From Nocardia bhagyanarayanae (lineage in GTDB: Bacteria; Actinomycetota; Actinomycetes; Mycobacteriales; Mycobacteriaceae): 64,000 bases of DNA. The DNA lies in NCBI RefSeq assembly GCF_006716565.1, contig NZ_VFPG01000002.1, positions 186,001 through 250,000 on the forward strand, given 5' to 3'. Each line of letters begins with the position of its first letter. Position 1 is the first letter of the stretch. The notes below the pieces were generated by a model. That model had not been told where the DNA came from, did no database searches, and saw only the letters and a program-made list of their open reading frames with translations. Shown here one piece after another: positions 1 to 7,439 of the stretch. The translations under genes and the position numbers were made by a program.

Positions 1-468
1 GAGCCGCCGCACATCCCGCCCGGCACGCCGTGGCGGACGGGGCTGGAGTACTGGGCCCGTAGCGAATTCGAGGTGGTCGGGCGGCATCCGTGGTGGCTCG
101 ACATCCCGCTCAAGGCGCCGCCGATGGGGCCGAACAACATGGCCTGGCTCGAGGCCGGACTCGCGACGCTCGCCGACACCGCGGTGCCCGAGCCGGTGCG
201 GCTGCAACTGGTGATGAACCTGTCGCTCTACGTCATCGGCAGGCGCTGGGCGGCGAGCAATGTGGTCGGCGGGGCGGATGGCGAGCAGGACTTCACAGCG
301 GCGCTGCGGCGCGTGCTCGATCCGCAGCGCTTTCCCGCGGTACTCTCCGCCCTCGCCCACAGTGCCTTCGACCAGGACGACATCGACTGGGAGAAGGCGG
401 ATTTCGAGTTCGGCTTGGCGCGGATGCTGGACGGCTACGAGAGCCTCGTCCGCTCCTTCGAGAGCTGA
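1..468 (+). CDS. TetR/AcrR-family regulator, C-terminal part (5' end outside window)
   Basis: The reading frame is open from the first base and stops at 466-468, so this is the last 155 residues of a longer protein. What remains is an all-helical, Trp-rich segment (WRTGLEYWARSEF, then HPWWLDIP, then MAWLEAGL) typical of the ligand-binding C-terminal domain of TetR repressors of the TetR_C family; the N-terminal helix-turn-helix lies upstream of the window. It would bind a small ligand and release DNA. The family call is by pattern recognition only, because the diagnostic DNA-binding part is missing. It converges on bcp with only 3 bp between the two stop codons and no clear terminator. Confidence 0.7.
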   Translation, partial: EPPHIPPGTPWRTGLEYWARSEFEVVGRHPWWLDIPLKAPPMGPNNMAWLEAGLATLADTAVPEPVRLQLVMNLSLYVIGRRWAASNVVGGADGEQDFTAALRRVLDPQRFPAVLSALAHSAFDQDDIDWEKADFEFGLARMLDGYESLVRSFES

Positions 469-471
469 CGG

Positions 472-942
472 TCAGACCGACAGGTCACGGCGCAGCTTGG
501 CGACGTGGCCGGTGGCGCGCACGTTGTACTGCGCGACCTCGATCTTGCCCTGCTCGTCCACCAGGAAGGTGGAGCGGATGACGCCGGTGACGGTCTTGCC
601 GTACATCGTCTTCTCGCCGAAGGCGCCCCACGCGGTGAGCACCGCGCGGTCCGGATCGGACAGCAGCGGGAAGGTCAGTCCTTCGGCGTCGCGGAACTTG
701 GTCAGCTTGGCGGGTTTGTCCGGCGAGATGCCGAGGACGTCGATGCCCGCCTCGTTCAGTTCGGCGAGGTTGTCGCGGAAATCGCAGGCCTGCTTGGTGC
801 AGCCGGGCGTGCTCGCGGCGGGGTAGAAGTAGACGATCACCTTGCGGCCGCGATAGTCGGCGAGCGAGACGTCCTTGCCGTCGGCATCGGGCAGCGTGAA
901 CGCGGGGGCGGTATCGCCGGGGGAGAGTCGTTGGTTGGTCAC
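472..942 (-). CDS. bcp: Thioredoxin-dependent peroxiredoxin, Bcp/PrxQ type
   Basis: A 156-residue cytoplasmic thiol peroxidase that reduces hydrogen peroxide and organic hydroperoxides using thioredoxin. The AhpC/TSA fold covers almost all of it. The active-site segment PAASTPGCTKQAC (residues 41-53) carries the peroxidatic Cys48 and the resolving Cys53 four residues later, the arrangement of the atypical 2-Cys PrxQ subfamily. Length fits the family. The start is not certain: GTG at 942 gives the usual MTNQRLSPGD N-terminus, while an in-frame GTG at 951 would add three residues; neither has a strong ribosome binding site. It appears monocistronic, transcribed away from the DUF3618 gene. Confidence 0.93.
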   Translation of the reverse strand: MTNQRLSPGDTAPAFTLPDADGKDVSLADYRGRKVIVYFYPAASTPGCTKQACDFRDNLAELNEAGIDVLGISPDKPAKLTKFRDAEGLTFPLLSDPDRAVLTAWGAFGEKTMYGKTVTGVIRSTFLVDEQGKIEVAQYNVRATGHVAKLRRDLSV

Positions 943-1080
943 GTCCTGCACGGTAACCGAACGCCCTTCGGCCGGACGGATACACTCGTCCGCGAGCCCT
1001 GGTGACTCGCGAACGGCCGGTGGGAACGGTCCCCGGCCCGGTTCGCGCCCGGCGGCACGCCCATCGACAGGAGGACATAC

Positions 1081-1302
1081 GTGGCGAAGGACACCGAGCG
1101 GATCGAGCGGGAGATCGAGGCTGCCCGCACCCGGCTGGCGAGCACTCTGGACGAGATCGCCGTGCGCGCCGATCCGCAGCGGATCGCGGACGACACCAAG
1201 AGCATTGTCGTCGCCAAGCTGAACGAACCCAAGGTCAAGTACAGCCTGATCGGCGCAGGCGCGCTGGTCGTCGGCCTGGTGCTGGTGAAGCTCTTCCGCT
1301 GA
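1081..1302 (+). CDS. Small DUF3618 membrane protein
   Basis: A 73-residue protein starting at GTG with a strong AGGAGG Shine-Dalgarno about 8 bases upstream. Residues 1-45 form a charged amphipathic helix (ERIEREIEAARTRLASTLDE), followed by one membrane segment at about 54-70 and a short KLFR cytoplasmic-type end. This matches the DUF3618 family of actinobacterial single-pass membrane proteins, for which no biochemical function is established. It stands alone between bcp (divergent) and the excalibur gene (convergent), and a perfect hairpin follows its stop. Confidence 0.85.
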   Translation: MAKDTERIEREIEAARTRLASTLDEIAVRADPQRIADDTKSIVVAKLNEPKVKYSLIGAGALVVGLVLVKLFR

Positions 1303-1316
1303 GTTTCCCGGCAGAC

Positions 1317-1356
1317 GAGAACACCCGGTGCGGCACTGCCACACCGGGTGTTTCTC
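1317..1356. terminator. Bidirectional hairpin terminator
   Basis: The arms ACACCCGGTG and CACCGGGTGT pair perfectly and are extended by GAGA/TCTC across a one-base bulge, with a loop of about 11 bases. A run of T follows the right arm. It lies between the stops of two convergent genes and can serve both. Confidence 0.75.
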
Positions 1357-1369
1357 GTTATCGGCGGTA

Positions 1370-1666
1370 TCAGACCGTCGGGCAGGCGAATCCGTCGCCG
1401 TCGGGGTCCAGGTGCGGGCCGAAGCCCGGCTCGCCACGGAAGATCGGGGCGCGACCCGCCGCGCGGGCGTCGTCGCAGTTGGCGAAGGCGCCACCGGCCG
1501 AGCCGGTCTGGGACACGCCCGCCGAACCGGTCGCGGCGGAACCGGTGTCGATGGCGGAGGAGCCGGTTCCGGAGGAACCGGTCGGGGCGGCGGCCAAGGC
1601 GGCGGGCGCCGCGAGGATGGTCAGTCCAGCGACGGCGGCGCTGACGGTAAGCCGGCGAACGTTCAT
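1370..1666 (-). CDS. Secreted excalibur-domain protein with TGS-rich linker
   Basis: A 98-residue exported protein. Residues 1-26 are a signal peptide (RR, hydrophobic core, ALA cleavage site), residues 27-58 a low-complexity linker made of repeated TGSS/TGSA units, and residues 62-95 an excalibur (extracellular calcium-binding) domain with Cys64, the acidic loop D87-P-D89-G-D91-G and Cys95. The ATG at 1666 is chosen because AGAGGA lies 6 bases upstream and the signal peptide starts there. The domain is usually found on cell-surface proteins and binds Ca2+; its role here is unknown. A very similar linker occurs in the protein at 6739-7053. Confidence 0.88.
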   Translation of the reverse strand: MNVRRLTVSAAVAGLTILAAPAALAAAPTGSSGTGSSAIDTGSAATGSAGVSQTGSAGGAFANCDDARAAGRAPIFRGEPGFGPHLDPDGDGFACPTV

Positions 1667-1800
1667 GTATTCCTCTGTGTGTGCTGCGGTGGATGGGCGC
1701 CTCGACGAGCGACGCCGCACCCACTGTTGCGAGGGGCCGCCCAGTTGTCAACCGCGCGTCACCCGAATTAGGGCCATTAGGGGCTATAGGGAAGCCCGGT

Positions 1801-2778
1801 TCAGCGCGTCGGACGGGTGCCGGAGAGGTGTTCTGCCGGAATGTTGCCCATCCGTCCCGACTGGAAGTCCTCTATCGCCTGGATGATCTCCGCGCGGCTG
1901 TTCATGACGAAGGGGCCGTATTGGACGACGGGTTCGCGGATCGGTTGCCCGCCGAGCAGTAGCACCTCGAGATCGCCGGTGTGATCGTGCTGCTTCGAAT
2001 CCGCGTCGACCGAAATCGAATCGCCGGGTCCGAACACCGCGAGTTGACCCGCCCGGATCGGCCTGCGCTCGGCGCCGACCGTCCCACTGCCCGCGAGCAC
2101 ATAGGCCATCGCCGAGAAGTGCTGCGGCCAGGGCGTTTCCAAACGGCCGCCGGGGCTGATCGAGGCGTGCGCGTAGGCGATCGGCGTGTAAGTCGATCCG
2201 GGACCGGTGAATCCGCCGATCTCGCCCGCGATCAGCCGCACCAGCGCGCCGCCGTCGTGCGAACTGACCAGTGTCAGTTCACTGCCGCGCAGATCTTGAT
2301 AGCGCGGCGCGGCGAATTTCATGGCCCGCGGCAGATTCATCCACAGCTGCACGCCGTGGAACAGTCCACCCGCGACCACCAGTTCCTCGGGCGGCACCTC
2401 GTCGTGCAGGATGCCGGAGCCCGCGGTCATCCACTGGGTGTCGCCCTCGCTGATGACGCCGCCGCCACCGTTCGAGTCGTGGTGCACCATGGTGCCGTCG
2501 AGCATGTAGGTGACGGTCTCGAAGCCGCGGTGCGGATGCCATGGCGCGCCCTTGGCCTCGTGCGGTTCGTAGGTCACCGGACCCATCTGGTCGAGCAGGA
2601 TGAACGGGTCGGCGGCGCGCAGGTCGACGCTGGGGAATGGTCGCGTCACCTCGAAGCCCGCGCCTTCGCGCTGCTTGTGGGCGGTGACGACCTGCTGGAC
2701 CGGACGTTCGCGCATGGTCTCGTCGGGACGGGGCAGTCGCGGCAGGACCAGGATGTTGTCGACGGCGATGGCGGGCAT
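1801..2778 (-). CDS. Pirin family protein
   Basis: A 325-residue bicupin of the pirin family. The N-terminal cupin holds the metal-site motif HPHRGFET (His81, His83) and HDE (His125, Glu127), equivalent to the Fe ligands of human pirin, and the C-terminal pirin domain runs from about residue 190 to 300. Some bacterial pirins are quercetin dioxygenases and others bind regulators; the substrate here cannot be predicted. The ATG at 2778 is preceded by a clear AGGAGGTG. It diverges from a MarR gene 79 bp away, the common pirin/MarR arrangement, so redox or phenolic-compound control by that repressor is likely. Confidence 0.93.
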   Translation of the reverse strand: MPAIAVDNILVLPRLPRPDETMRERPVQQVVTAHKQREGAGFEVTRPFPSVDLRAADPFILLDQMGPVTYEPHEAKGAPWHPHRGFETVTYMLDGTMVHHDSNGGGGVISEGDTQWMTAGSGILHDEVPPEELVVAGGLFHGVQLWMNLPRAMKFAAPRYQDLRGSELTLVSSHDGGALVRLIAGEIGGFTGPGSTYTPIAYAHASISPGGRLETPWPQHFSAMAYVLAGSGTVGAERRPIRAGQLAVFGPGDSISVDADSKQHDHTGDLEVLLLGGQPIREPVVQYGPFVMNSRAEIIQAIEDFQSGRMGNIPAEHLSGTRPTR

Positions 2779-2814
2779 GGGGAGCACCTCCTGTGCGGAT
2801 GACCGGCGTCGGCC

Positions 2815-2834
2815 GGTTGGTGTCCATGTCAACC
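2815..2834. promoter_or_regulatory. Candidate MarR operator in pirin/MarR intergenic region
   Basis: GGTTG at 2815-2819 and CAACC at 2830-2834 form a perfect inverted repeat around a 10-bp centre, the size expected for a MarR dimer site. It lies in the 79-bp gap between the divergent pirin and marR starts and overlaps a TTGACA hexamer on the minus strand. Assignment is inference from position and symmetry. Confidence 0.4.
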
Positions 2835-2857
2835 AAGAGGGGATTAGGATCATTCCC

Positions 2858-3322
2858 GTGGTGCGATGGCTGAGCGACGACGAGCAGGAGACCTGGCAGG
2901 CCTACATCCGGCTGCGCCAGCGGATGGACGCGGCGATCATGGCCGGGCTGGCCCGCGACGGACTCTCCCTGGCCGACTACGAGTTGCTGGTTCCGCTCTC
3001 CGCCGCGCCGCGGGGCCGCCTGCGGGCCAAAGAACTCGCCGCCGAGGTGTGCTGGGAGAAGAGCAGATTGTCCAAGCACCTGGCGAGAATGGCGGCGCGC
3101 GGGTTGGTCGAGCGGCGGCCGTCCGAAGAGGACGCGCGCGGGATCGTCGTCGAGCTGACGGCGGCGGGCCGGACCGCGCTCGAGCAAGCCGCGCCCAACC
3201 ATGTGGATCTGGTTCGCCGTGTCTTCATCGATCCGTTGACCGAGTCCGAGGCACGGGCGCTGCGCTCGCTGTCGGACAAGGTCAGCGCCACCGCCGAGAG
3301 CGTGACCGATCTCGCGGTGTGA
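2858..3322 (+). CDS. MarR-family transcriptional regulator
   Basis: A 154-residue winged-helix repressor. Helix-turn-helix residues lie around 50-80 (LRAKELAAEVCWEKSRLSKH) and the wing follows at about 84-97, ending with EEDARGIVVELTAAGR. A single Cys occurs in the recognition region (EVCWEKS), which could give redox sensitivity as in other pirin-linked MarR proteins, though this is speculation. The GTG at 2858 is chosen because TAGGAT at 2845-2850 sits 7 bases before it, the spacing of a leaderless actinobacterial transcript. It is divergent from pirin and probably controls it and itself. Confidence 0.92.
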   Translation: MVRWLSDDEQETWQAYIRLRQRMDAAIMAGLARDGLSLADYELLVPLSAAPRGRLRAKELAAEVCWEKSRLSKHLARMAARGLVERRPSEEDARGIVVELTAAGRTALEQAAPNHVDLVRRVFIDPLTESEARALRSLSDKVSATAESVTDLAV

Positions 3323-3325
3323 CCG

Positions 3326-3640
3326 CTACGACCACGGCGTGATCGGCGGCTTCACCCACAGCAGCTTCTCGTCCACGTGCGCGCGCCCCGCCGCCGCGTG
3401 ACCGGGGTTGCGTGCGGCCCACGCGTTCTTCTCGTCGAGCAGGCGGGCGACGACCAGCCAGGTCTCGTCGGTGCTCGGCGGATTCGTTTCGGCGGCGCGG
3501 GCCAGCTTGCGGCGAGTCGCGGCGGGCATGTCGCGCAGTTCGGCGCCGCTGATATCGCGGTCCCATAGATAGACGGCCAAGCGGCGGGCCTTCTCGGCCC
3601 TTCGGCTGACCGACGCGTCGGAGTGCGCGTAATCGGCCAC
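3326..3640 (-). CDS. Conserved hypothetical protein
   Basis: A 104-residue soluble, highly charged protein that I do not recognise as a named family. It has no signal peptide or membrane segment; the middle contains SGAELRDMPAATRRKLARA and the C-terminus is VKPPITPWS. The start GTG at 3640 is supported by TAGGAT six bases upstream on the same strand, a leaderless-type promoter. The codon bias is that of a real gene. It converges with marR, with only 3 bp between the stops. Confidence 0.75.
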   Translation of the reverse strand: MADYAHSDASVSRRAEKARRLAVYLWDRDISGAELRDMPAATRRKLARAAETNPPSTDETWLVVARLLDEKNAWAARNPGHAAAGRAHVDEKLLWVKPPITPWS

Positions 3641-3651
3641 CCGGGCATCCT

Positions 3652-3703
3652 ACGACGAACGCCCCGCACCCGGTCGCGGTGACCGAGGCGGGGCGTTCGT
3701 CGT
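3652..3703 (-). terminator. Hairpin terminator downstream of the transglycosylase gene
   Basis: Two perfectly complementary 16-base arms (3652-3667 and 3688-3703, core CGAACGCCCCGC/GCGGGGCGTTCG) enclose a 20-base loop. It begins 13 bp after the stop of the minus-strand transglycosylase gene and would end that transcript. Confidence 0.75.
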
Positions 3704-3715
3704 GCTGGAGACGGA

Positions 3716-4375
3716 TCAGTACGCGCTGTTCACGTTGTCCATGCTGCCGTAGCGGTGCGCGGCGTAGTTGCAGGCCGCGACGATGTTGGCGACCGGATCC
3801 CAGACGTCGAACGGGGTGCCCGCGACGTGGTAGGCCGCGAAGGTCGGGTCGATGACCTGCAGCAGGCCCTTGGACGGGATGCCCGCGGCGGCGTTGGAGT
3901 CCCACAGGTTGATGGCCTGCGGGTTGCCGCTGGACTCGCGCATGATGTTGCGGTGGATGCCCTCGTAGGAGCCCGGAATGTTGTTGGCGGCCATGATGTC
4001 GAGGGCCTGGCGGATCCAGCCGTCCAGGTTGTTCTCGTACACCGGCGGGGCCGGGGCGGGAATCGGTGCGGGCATCGGCGCGGGAACGGGTTCCGGCGCG
4101 GGCATCGGAGCCGGGACCGGGGCGGCCTCGGGAGCCGGGGCCGGAGCGGGCACGACTTCGGCGACGGGCGCGGCTTCCACCACGGGAGCGGGGGCGGGGG
4201 CGGCCGCGGGCTGCTGCTCCGCGACCACGGCGACGCGGGCCGGAACACTGTCGTCGGCCACCGACACCGCCGAGGAGGCGGCGACGGCCACGATGCCGGC
4301 CGCGGCCACGGCGAAGGTCAGGCCCTCGCGCAGGGTGGTGTTGCGGCGCAGGGTGGAAAGGCGTCTGTCAGGCAT
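3716..4375 (-). CDS. Secreted lytic transglycosylase (SLT domain) with Ala/Pro-rich linker
   Basis: A 219-residue cell-wall hydrolase expected to cleave peptidoglycan glycan strands outside the membrane. Residues 1-40 are an export signal with a hydrophobic stretch at about 20-39; residues 55-112 are a linker of repeated PAP/MPAP units that can span the wall; residues 115-219 are the SLT domain, with the catalytic Glu147 in IMRESSGNP and the SKGLLQVI motif after it. ATG 4375 is chosen because the signal peptide begins there and AAGGAA lies upstream; an in-frame start at 4507 would add 44 untypical residues. It resembles the transglycosylase half of resuscitation-associated proteins but lacks the Rpf fold. 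Confidence 0.88.
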   Translation of the reverse strand: MPDRRLSTLRRNTTLREGLTFAVAAAGIVAVAASSAVSVADDSVPARVAVVAEQQPAAAPAPAPVVEAAPVAEVVPAPAPAPEAAPVPAPMPAPEPVPAPMPAPIPAPAPPVYENNLDGWIRQALDIMAANNIPGSYEGIHRNIMRESSGNPQAINLWDSNAAAGIPSKGLLQVIDPTFAAYHVAGTPFDVWDPVANIVAACNYAAHRYGSMDNVNSAY

Positions 4376-5019
4376 TTCTGAATCGGTTCCTTGTTCGGGG
4401 ACAGGGCGGTCCGGCCGCACTCGGGCAGCGCGGATCCGGCGGCGGACGCTCGTGGCGCTCGCCGGGAAAAGTCGGTGTGCTGTTGTGGATTTTGTTGTGG
4501 GGGACACTCCGGTCCCCGGAACGCGGCAGGGCGGGTACCGGGCATCGCTGGCCCGGGCCGCGGCGTCGCGCGGAACTCCACAACAGTGGAGCGATAGGCG
4601 TAAGGCGGGTGATCGGGGATCCGTTGCCGATCCGCACCCGCGACCGCCCTGGACCCAACTCAGGTCCGTCCGGTCGTTTTCCGAATGCGTGTAAACAACA
4701 CCTCGGTCTAACCAAACCTCAGGTCTCTTTGCGACCTGATTGCAGAATGGTCACGGAAGGTGAACGGAAGGTGAACGAGAGCCAAACGATAGATGTTGGC
4801 GATCTTGGAACGACCTGGGCTTCGTTACCGAAACGCGATTTACCAGGAGGTTTGCGTTTAAACGCGTTGTGCGCTAGGTCACAAAAATTGTGGAGTGACC
4901 TGCGTCTAATCGAGGTTTACAGGCCTCGAGCGGGCCTGTTCGGGGCCGTCCCGACCGCTCAGATCACGGCATCGTTACCTTCGTGGAGGTGATCGATGAG
5001 CGACGATTCGGACACGAAA
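4376..5019. other. Long non-coding region with inverted repeats, upstream of the transglycosylase gene
   Basis: About 640 bp without a credible gene and locally richer in A+T than the surroundings. It contains TCAGGTC/GACCTGA arms at 4719-4739, a 12-bp palindrome GCGTTTAAACGC at 4854-4865, and AGGTCAC/GTGACCT arms at 4876-4901. GTTACC and GTCAC half-sites are frequent (for example 4744, 4824, 4973). It probably holds the promoter and regulator sites of the minus-strand transglycosylase gene. Confidence 0.55.
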
Positions 5020-5064
5020 AGACCGTGCCCTTGTCCAATCGTGACTGGAGACTAGGCACGGTCT
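5020..5064 (-). terminator. Rho-independent terminator of tRNA-Lys
   Basis: AGACCGTGCC and GGCACGGTCT pair perfectly over 10 bp. On the minus strand the stem is followed by CTTTTCG, a short U tract, and it lies 7 bp after the tRNA-Lys 3' end. Confidence 0.8.
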
Positions 5065-5070
5065 GTACTG

Positions 5071-5143
<73 letters not shown>

Positions 5144-5169
5144 CTGCTCCGTGTTCCGGTGCGGGACAA

Positions 5170-5199
5170 AGATTAACAGGCCGGGGCCGCAGAAGTGAA
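5170..5199 (-). promoter_or_regulatory. Probable promoter of tRNA-Lys
   Basis: On the minus strand TTCACT (5199-5194), an 18-bp spacer and TAATCT (5175-5170) form a plausible sigma-A type promoter. The predicted start lies about 20 bases before the mature tRNA 5' end. Confidence 0.5.
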
Positions 5200-5307
5200 A
5201 TCGCCTGGTGAAGGGCCGTTTTATGTGGTCGGCGACGGGTGTTAACACTGGGGGCTCCCGCGGGGATCTATCCGGTGGAACTCGGCCCGTTGCGCGTGTG
5301 GTTCGCG

Positions 5308-5336
5308 TTGGATCGGTCAGACCGGACTGGCAGAAT
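5308..5336 (+). promoter_or_regulatory. Candidate promoter of the L,D-transpeptidase gene
   Basis: TTGGAT at 5308-5313 and CAGAAT at 5331-5336 are separated by 17 bp and would give a leader of roughly 110 bases before the ATG at 5454. This is a match by eye only. Confidence 0.4.
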
Positions 5337-5453
5337 GTTAGGACGCGGTCTCGACCGATCCCGCCGGCGCGGTGGGTTGAGCTTCTTTCGTCGGTTGGAT
5401 CCGAAGCCATCGACGCGTGTCTGGACGGCGTCGAGACTTGAAACGGGGTTGAT

Positions 5454-6668
5454 ATGCGCATTGGTCGAGGTCGGCGGCGGTCGATACGAATACTCAGCGG
5501 ACCTTTGGCACTGCTCGCCGTGATCGCGTTGGGATCGTCGGCGTGCTCGCCTTCATCCGGTAGTGCGGACGCGGCGGTTGCCATCGACCGGAATCCGATC
5601 ACCGAACTGATCAAGCCGAAGCTGCTCGCTCCCGTCAAAGACGGCGACAAAGGCGTATCACCCGGCGTGCCTATGACTTTCAAGGTCGATGACGGCAAGT
5701 TCACCAATGTGACGTTGGTCAACCAGCAGGGCAAGCCGGTCAGCGGCAATCTCGCCGCCGACGGACGGACCTGGGAGACCGCCGAGGTGCTCGGCTACGG
5801 CAAGACCTACCGGCTGACCGCCGACGCCATCGGCCTGGGCGGTGCCAACACCACCACGCTGAGCTTCACCACGAGTTCGCCGAACAACCAGACCAAGCCG
5901 TATCTCATCCCGGCGGAGGGTGAGGTCGTCGGCATCGGTCAGCCGGTGGCGATTCAGTTCGACGAGAACATCCCGGACCGCAAGGCGGCCCAGGACGCGA
6001 TCAAAATCACAACGAACCCGCCGGTGGAGGGCGCGTTCTACTGGGTGAACAACCGTGAAGTCCGTTGGCGGCCAGAACATTTCTGGGCGCCGGGCACGCG
6101 GGTCGACATCGAGGTGAACGTCTACGGCAAGAACCTCGGCAACGGGCTGTACGGCCAGGACAACATCACCTCGCACTTCATCATCGGCGACGCTGTGATC
6201 TTCACCGCGGACGACGACACGCACCAGGTGACGGTCGAGCAGAACGGCCAGGTGATCCGCACCATGCCGACCTCGATGGGCAAGGACAGCACGCCCACCG
6301 ACAACGGCATCTACATCGTCGCGGACAAGCACGAGAAGATCATCATGGACTCCTCGACCTACGGCGTCGCGGTGAACTCCGCGGACGGCTACCGTACGCC
6401 GGTCGACTTCGCGACCCGAATCTCCTACAGCGGCATCTTCTTCCACTCGGCTCCGTGGTCGGTGGCTCAGCAGGGTTACTCGAACGCCAGCCACGGCTGC
6501 CTGAACCTGAGTCCGGCGAATGCGCAGTGGGTATTCAACTTCGCCAAGCGCGGTGACATCACGATCATCAAGAACACCGTGGGCGGCACGCTGTCCGGCA
6601 CCGACGGCCTCGGTGACTGGAACATTCCGTGGTCGGAGTGGAAGGCGGGCAACGCGGACGTCGGATGA
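5454..6668 (+). CDS. L,D-transpeptidase lipoprotein (LdtMt2 type)
   Basis: A 404-residue extracytoplasmic enzyme that makes 3-3 (DAP-DAP) peptidoglycan cross-links and is the target class of carbapenems in mycobacteria. A signal sequence ends at ALGSSAC, with Cys31 as probable lipid-modified residue. Residues about 45-260 form the two bacterial Ig-like domains seen in LdtMt2, and about 265-385 the YkuD catalytic domain with His331 (FFHS) and the SHGCLN motif carrying the nucleophile Cys349. The C-terminal tail (GLGDWNIPWSEWKAGNADVG) matches the subdomain that packs on the active site in LdtMt2. Length is right for the family. Confidence 0.96.
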   Translation: MRIGRGRRRSIRILSGPLALLAVIALGSSACSPSSGSADAAVAIDRNPITELIKPKLLAPVKDGDKGVSPGVPMTFKVDDGKFTNVTLVNQQGKPVSGNLAADGRTWETAEVLGYGKTYRLTADAIGLGGANTTTLSFTTSSPNNQTKPYLIPAEGEVVGIGQPVAIQFDENIPDRKAAQDAIKITTNPPVEGAFYWVNNREVRWRPEHFWAPGTRVDIEVNVYGKNLGNGLYGQDNITSHFIIGDAVIFTADDDTHQVTVEQNGQVIRTMPTSMGKDSTPTDNGIYIVADKHEKIIMDSSTYGVAVNSADGYRTPVDFATRISYSGIFFHSAPWSVAQQGYSNASHGCLNLSPANAQWVFNFAKRGDITIIKNTVGGTLSGTDGLGDWNIPWSEWKAGNADVG

Positions 6669-6695
6669 CGTACGAAAGTCCCTGAGCGACAAAGC

Positions 6696-6725
6696 AAAGG
6701 CCCCCGGCGAGTGCCGGGGGCCTTT
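6696..6725. terminator. Strong bidirectional hairpin terminator
   Basis: AAAGGCCCCCGGC and its exact complement GCCGGGGGCCTTT enclose a GAGT loop. The A-rich left and T-rich right edges allow termination in both directions between the two convergent genes. Confidence 0.9.
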
Positions 6726-6738
6726 GTCGTGGCTGGGC

Positions 6739-7053
6739 TCAGGGGATGTACGGCCCCGGGGTGCCCGCGCAGGTGAGGTTGGCGTTGAACGCGCTGCCGA
6801 CGGCGGCGCAGAGCAGCGGGCCGCCGAAGATGATCTTCTCCAGCTCGGGACCGGAGCCGGTGCCGGTGGACCCGGTGGTCGTCGCGCCGCCCGAGGATCC
6901 GGTGCTGTGCGCGGATCCACTGGTGATGCCCGCGGATCCGGTGTCGGCGGGCAGGTCGATCGGAGTCGCCTCGCGCGCCGCCGAGGCGGTGCCTCCGGAC
7001 CCGCCGAGCAAGGTGGCGCCGACTAGGGCTGCGAGAACGGCGGAACGCTTCAC
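6739..7053 (-). CDS. Small secreted TGS-rich protein
   Basis: A 104-residue exported protein of unknown function. Residues 1-26 are a signal peptide (MKRSAVLAALVGATLLGG, cleavage after ASA). The middle, about 35-68, is low complexity, built from TGSAG, STGSSGG and TGSTGTGSG units very like the linker of the excalibur protein at 1370-1666. The C-terminal 35 residues (KIIFGGPLLCAAVGSAFNANLTCAG) hold two cysteines that could form a disulfide. GTG 7053 is chosen as the start because it begins the signal peptide; the ribosome binding site is weak. No excalibur motif is present. Confidence 0.8.
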   Translation of the reverse strand: MKRSAVLAALVGATLLGGSGGTASAAREATPIDLPADTGSAGITSGSAHSTGSSGGATTTGSTGTGSGPELEKIIFGGPLLCAAVGSAFNANLTCAGTPGPYIP

Positions 7054-7269
7054 GTAGTGCTTTTCTTTCTCCCGGACCGGGCGATGCCACGGCGGCACAC
7101 CCTGGTGCCGCAGTTTACGACCGCGCGAGGAGATCCGGGACCCATTTGGAAGCATTGACGTTTCAGAACATGTCATCGCTGCGGCCGGTGCTATCGGCCC
7201 TGTACGCCCTGCTGTCGCTCGAATCGGCGCAGGCGGGGCGATGGATTTGCCGGGCGAATCGGCCTGAAA

Positions 7270-7310
7270 ACGCGAAATGCGCGAGCCCATCGGACTCGCG
7301 CATTTCGCGT
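7270..7310 (-). terminator. Terminator of tRNA-His
   Basis: ACGCGAAATGCGCGAG (7270-7285) pairs exactly with CTCGCGCATTTCGCGT (7295-7310) around a 9-base loop. On the minus strand it follows the tRNA-His 3' end by 2 bp and is followed by a short T run. Confidence 0.8.
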
Positions 7311-7312
7311 GG

Positions 7313-7386
7313 GGTGAGTGACGGGACTCGAACCCGCGACAGCCAGGATCACAACCTGGTGCTCTACCAACTGAACTACACTCACC
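7313..7386 (-). tRNA. tRNA-His (anticodon GTG)
   Basis: On the minus strand the acceptor stem GTGAGTG/CACTCAC is preceded by the extra G-1 and followed by discriminator C, the identity pair of tRNA-His. The anticodon arm CCAGG-TTGTGAT-CCTGG gives anticodon GTG and the T arm is GGTTCGAGTCC. CCA is not encoded. Confidence 0.96.
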
Positions 7387-7389
7387 ATC

Positions 7390-7418
7390 GCCGGTAACTA
7401 CCGGCGCGCTAGATACTA
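7390..7418 (-). promoter_or_regulatory. tRNA-His -10 box and leader hairpin
   Basis: On the minus strand TAGTAT (7418-7413) is a good -10 box. Between it and the tRNA lies a perfect inverted repeat GCCGGTA-AC-TACCGGC (7390-7405), which would fold at the very 5' end of the precursor RNA. Confidence 0.5.
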
Positions 7419-7439
7419 GCGTGCCACCCCCGCGATTCC

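Noticed and set aside
4747..4992. Open frame of about 80 codons on the plus strand
   Set aside because: No ribosome binding site, mixed codon use and no protein character; it overlaps the palindromes upstream of the transglycosylase gene.
4376..5019. c-di-AMP riboswitch upstream of the SLT gene
   Set aside because: Read on the minus strand, none of the ydaO core motifs are found.
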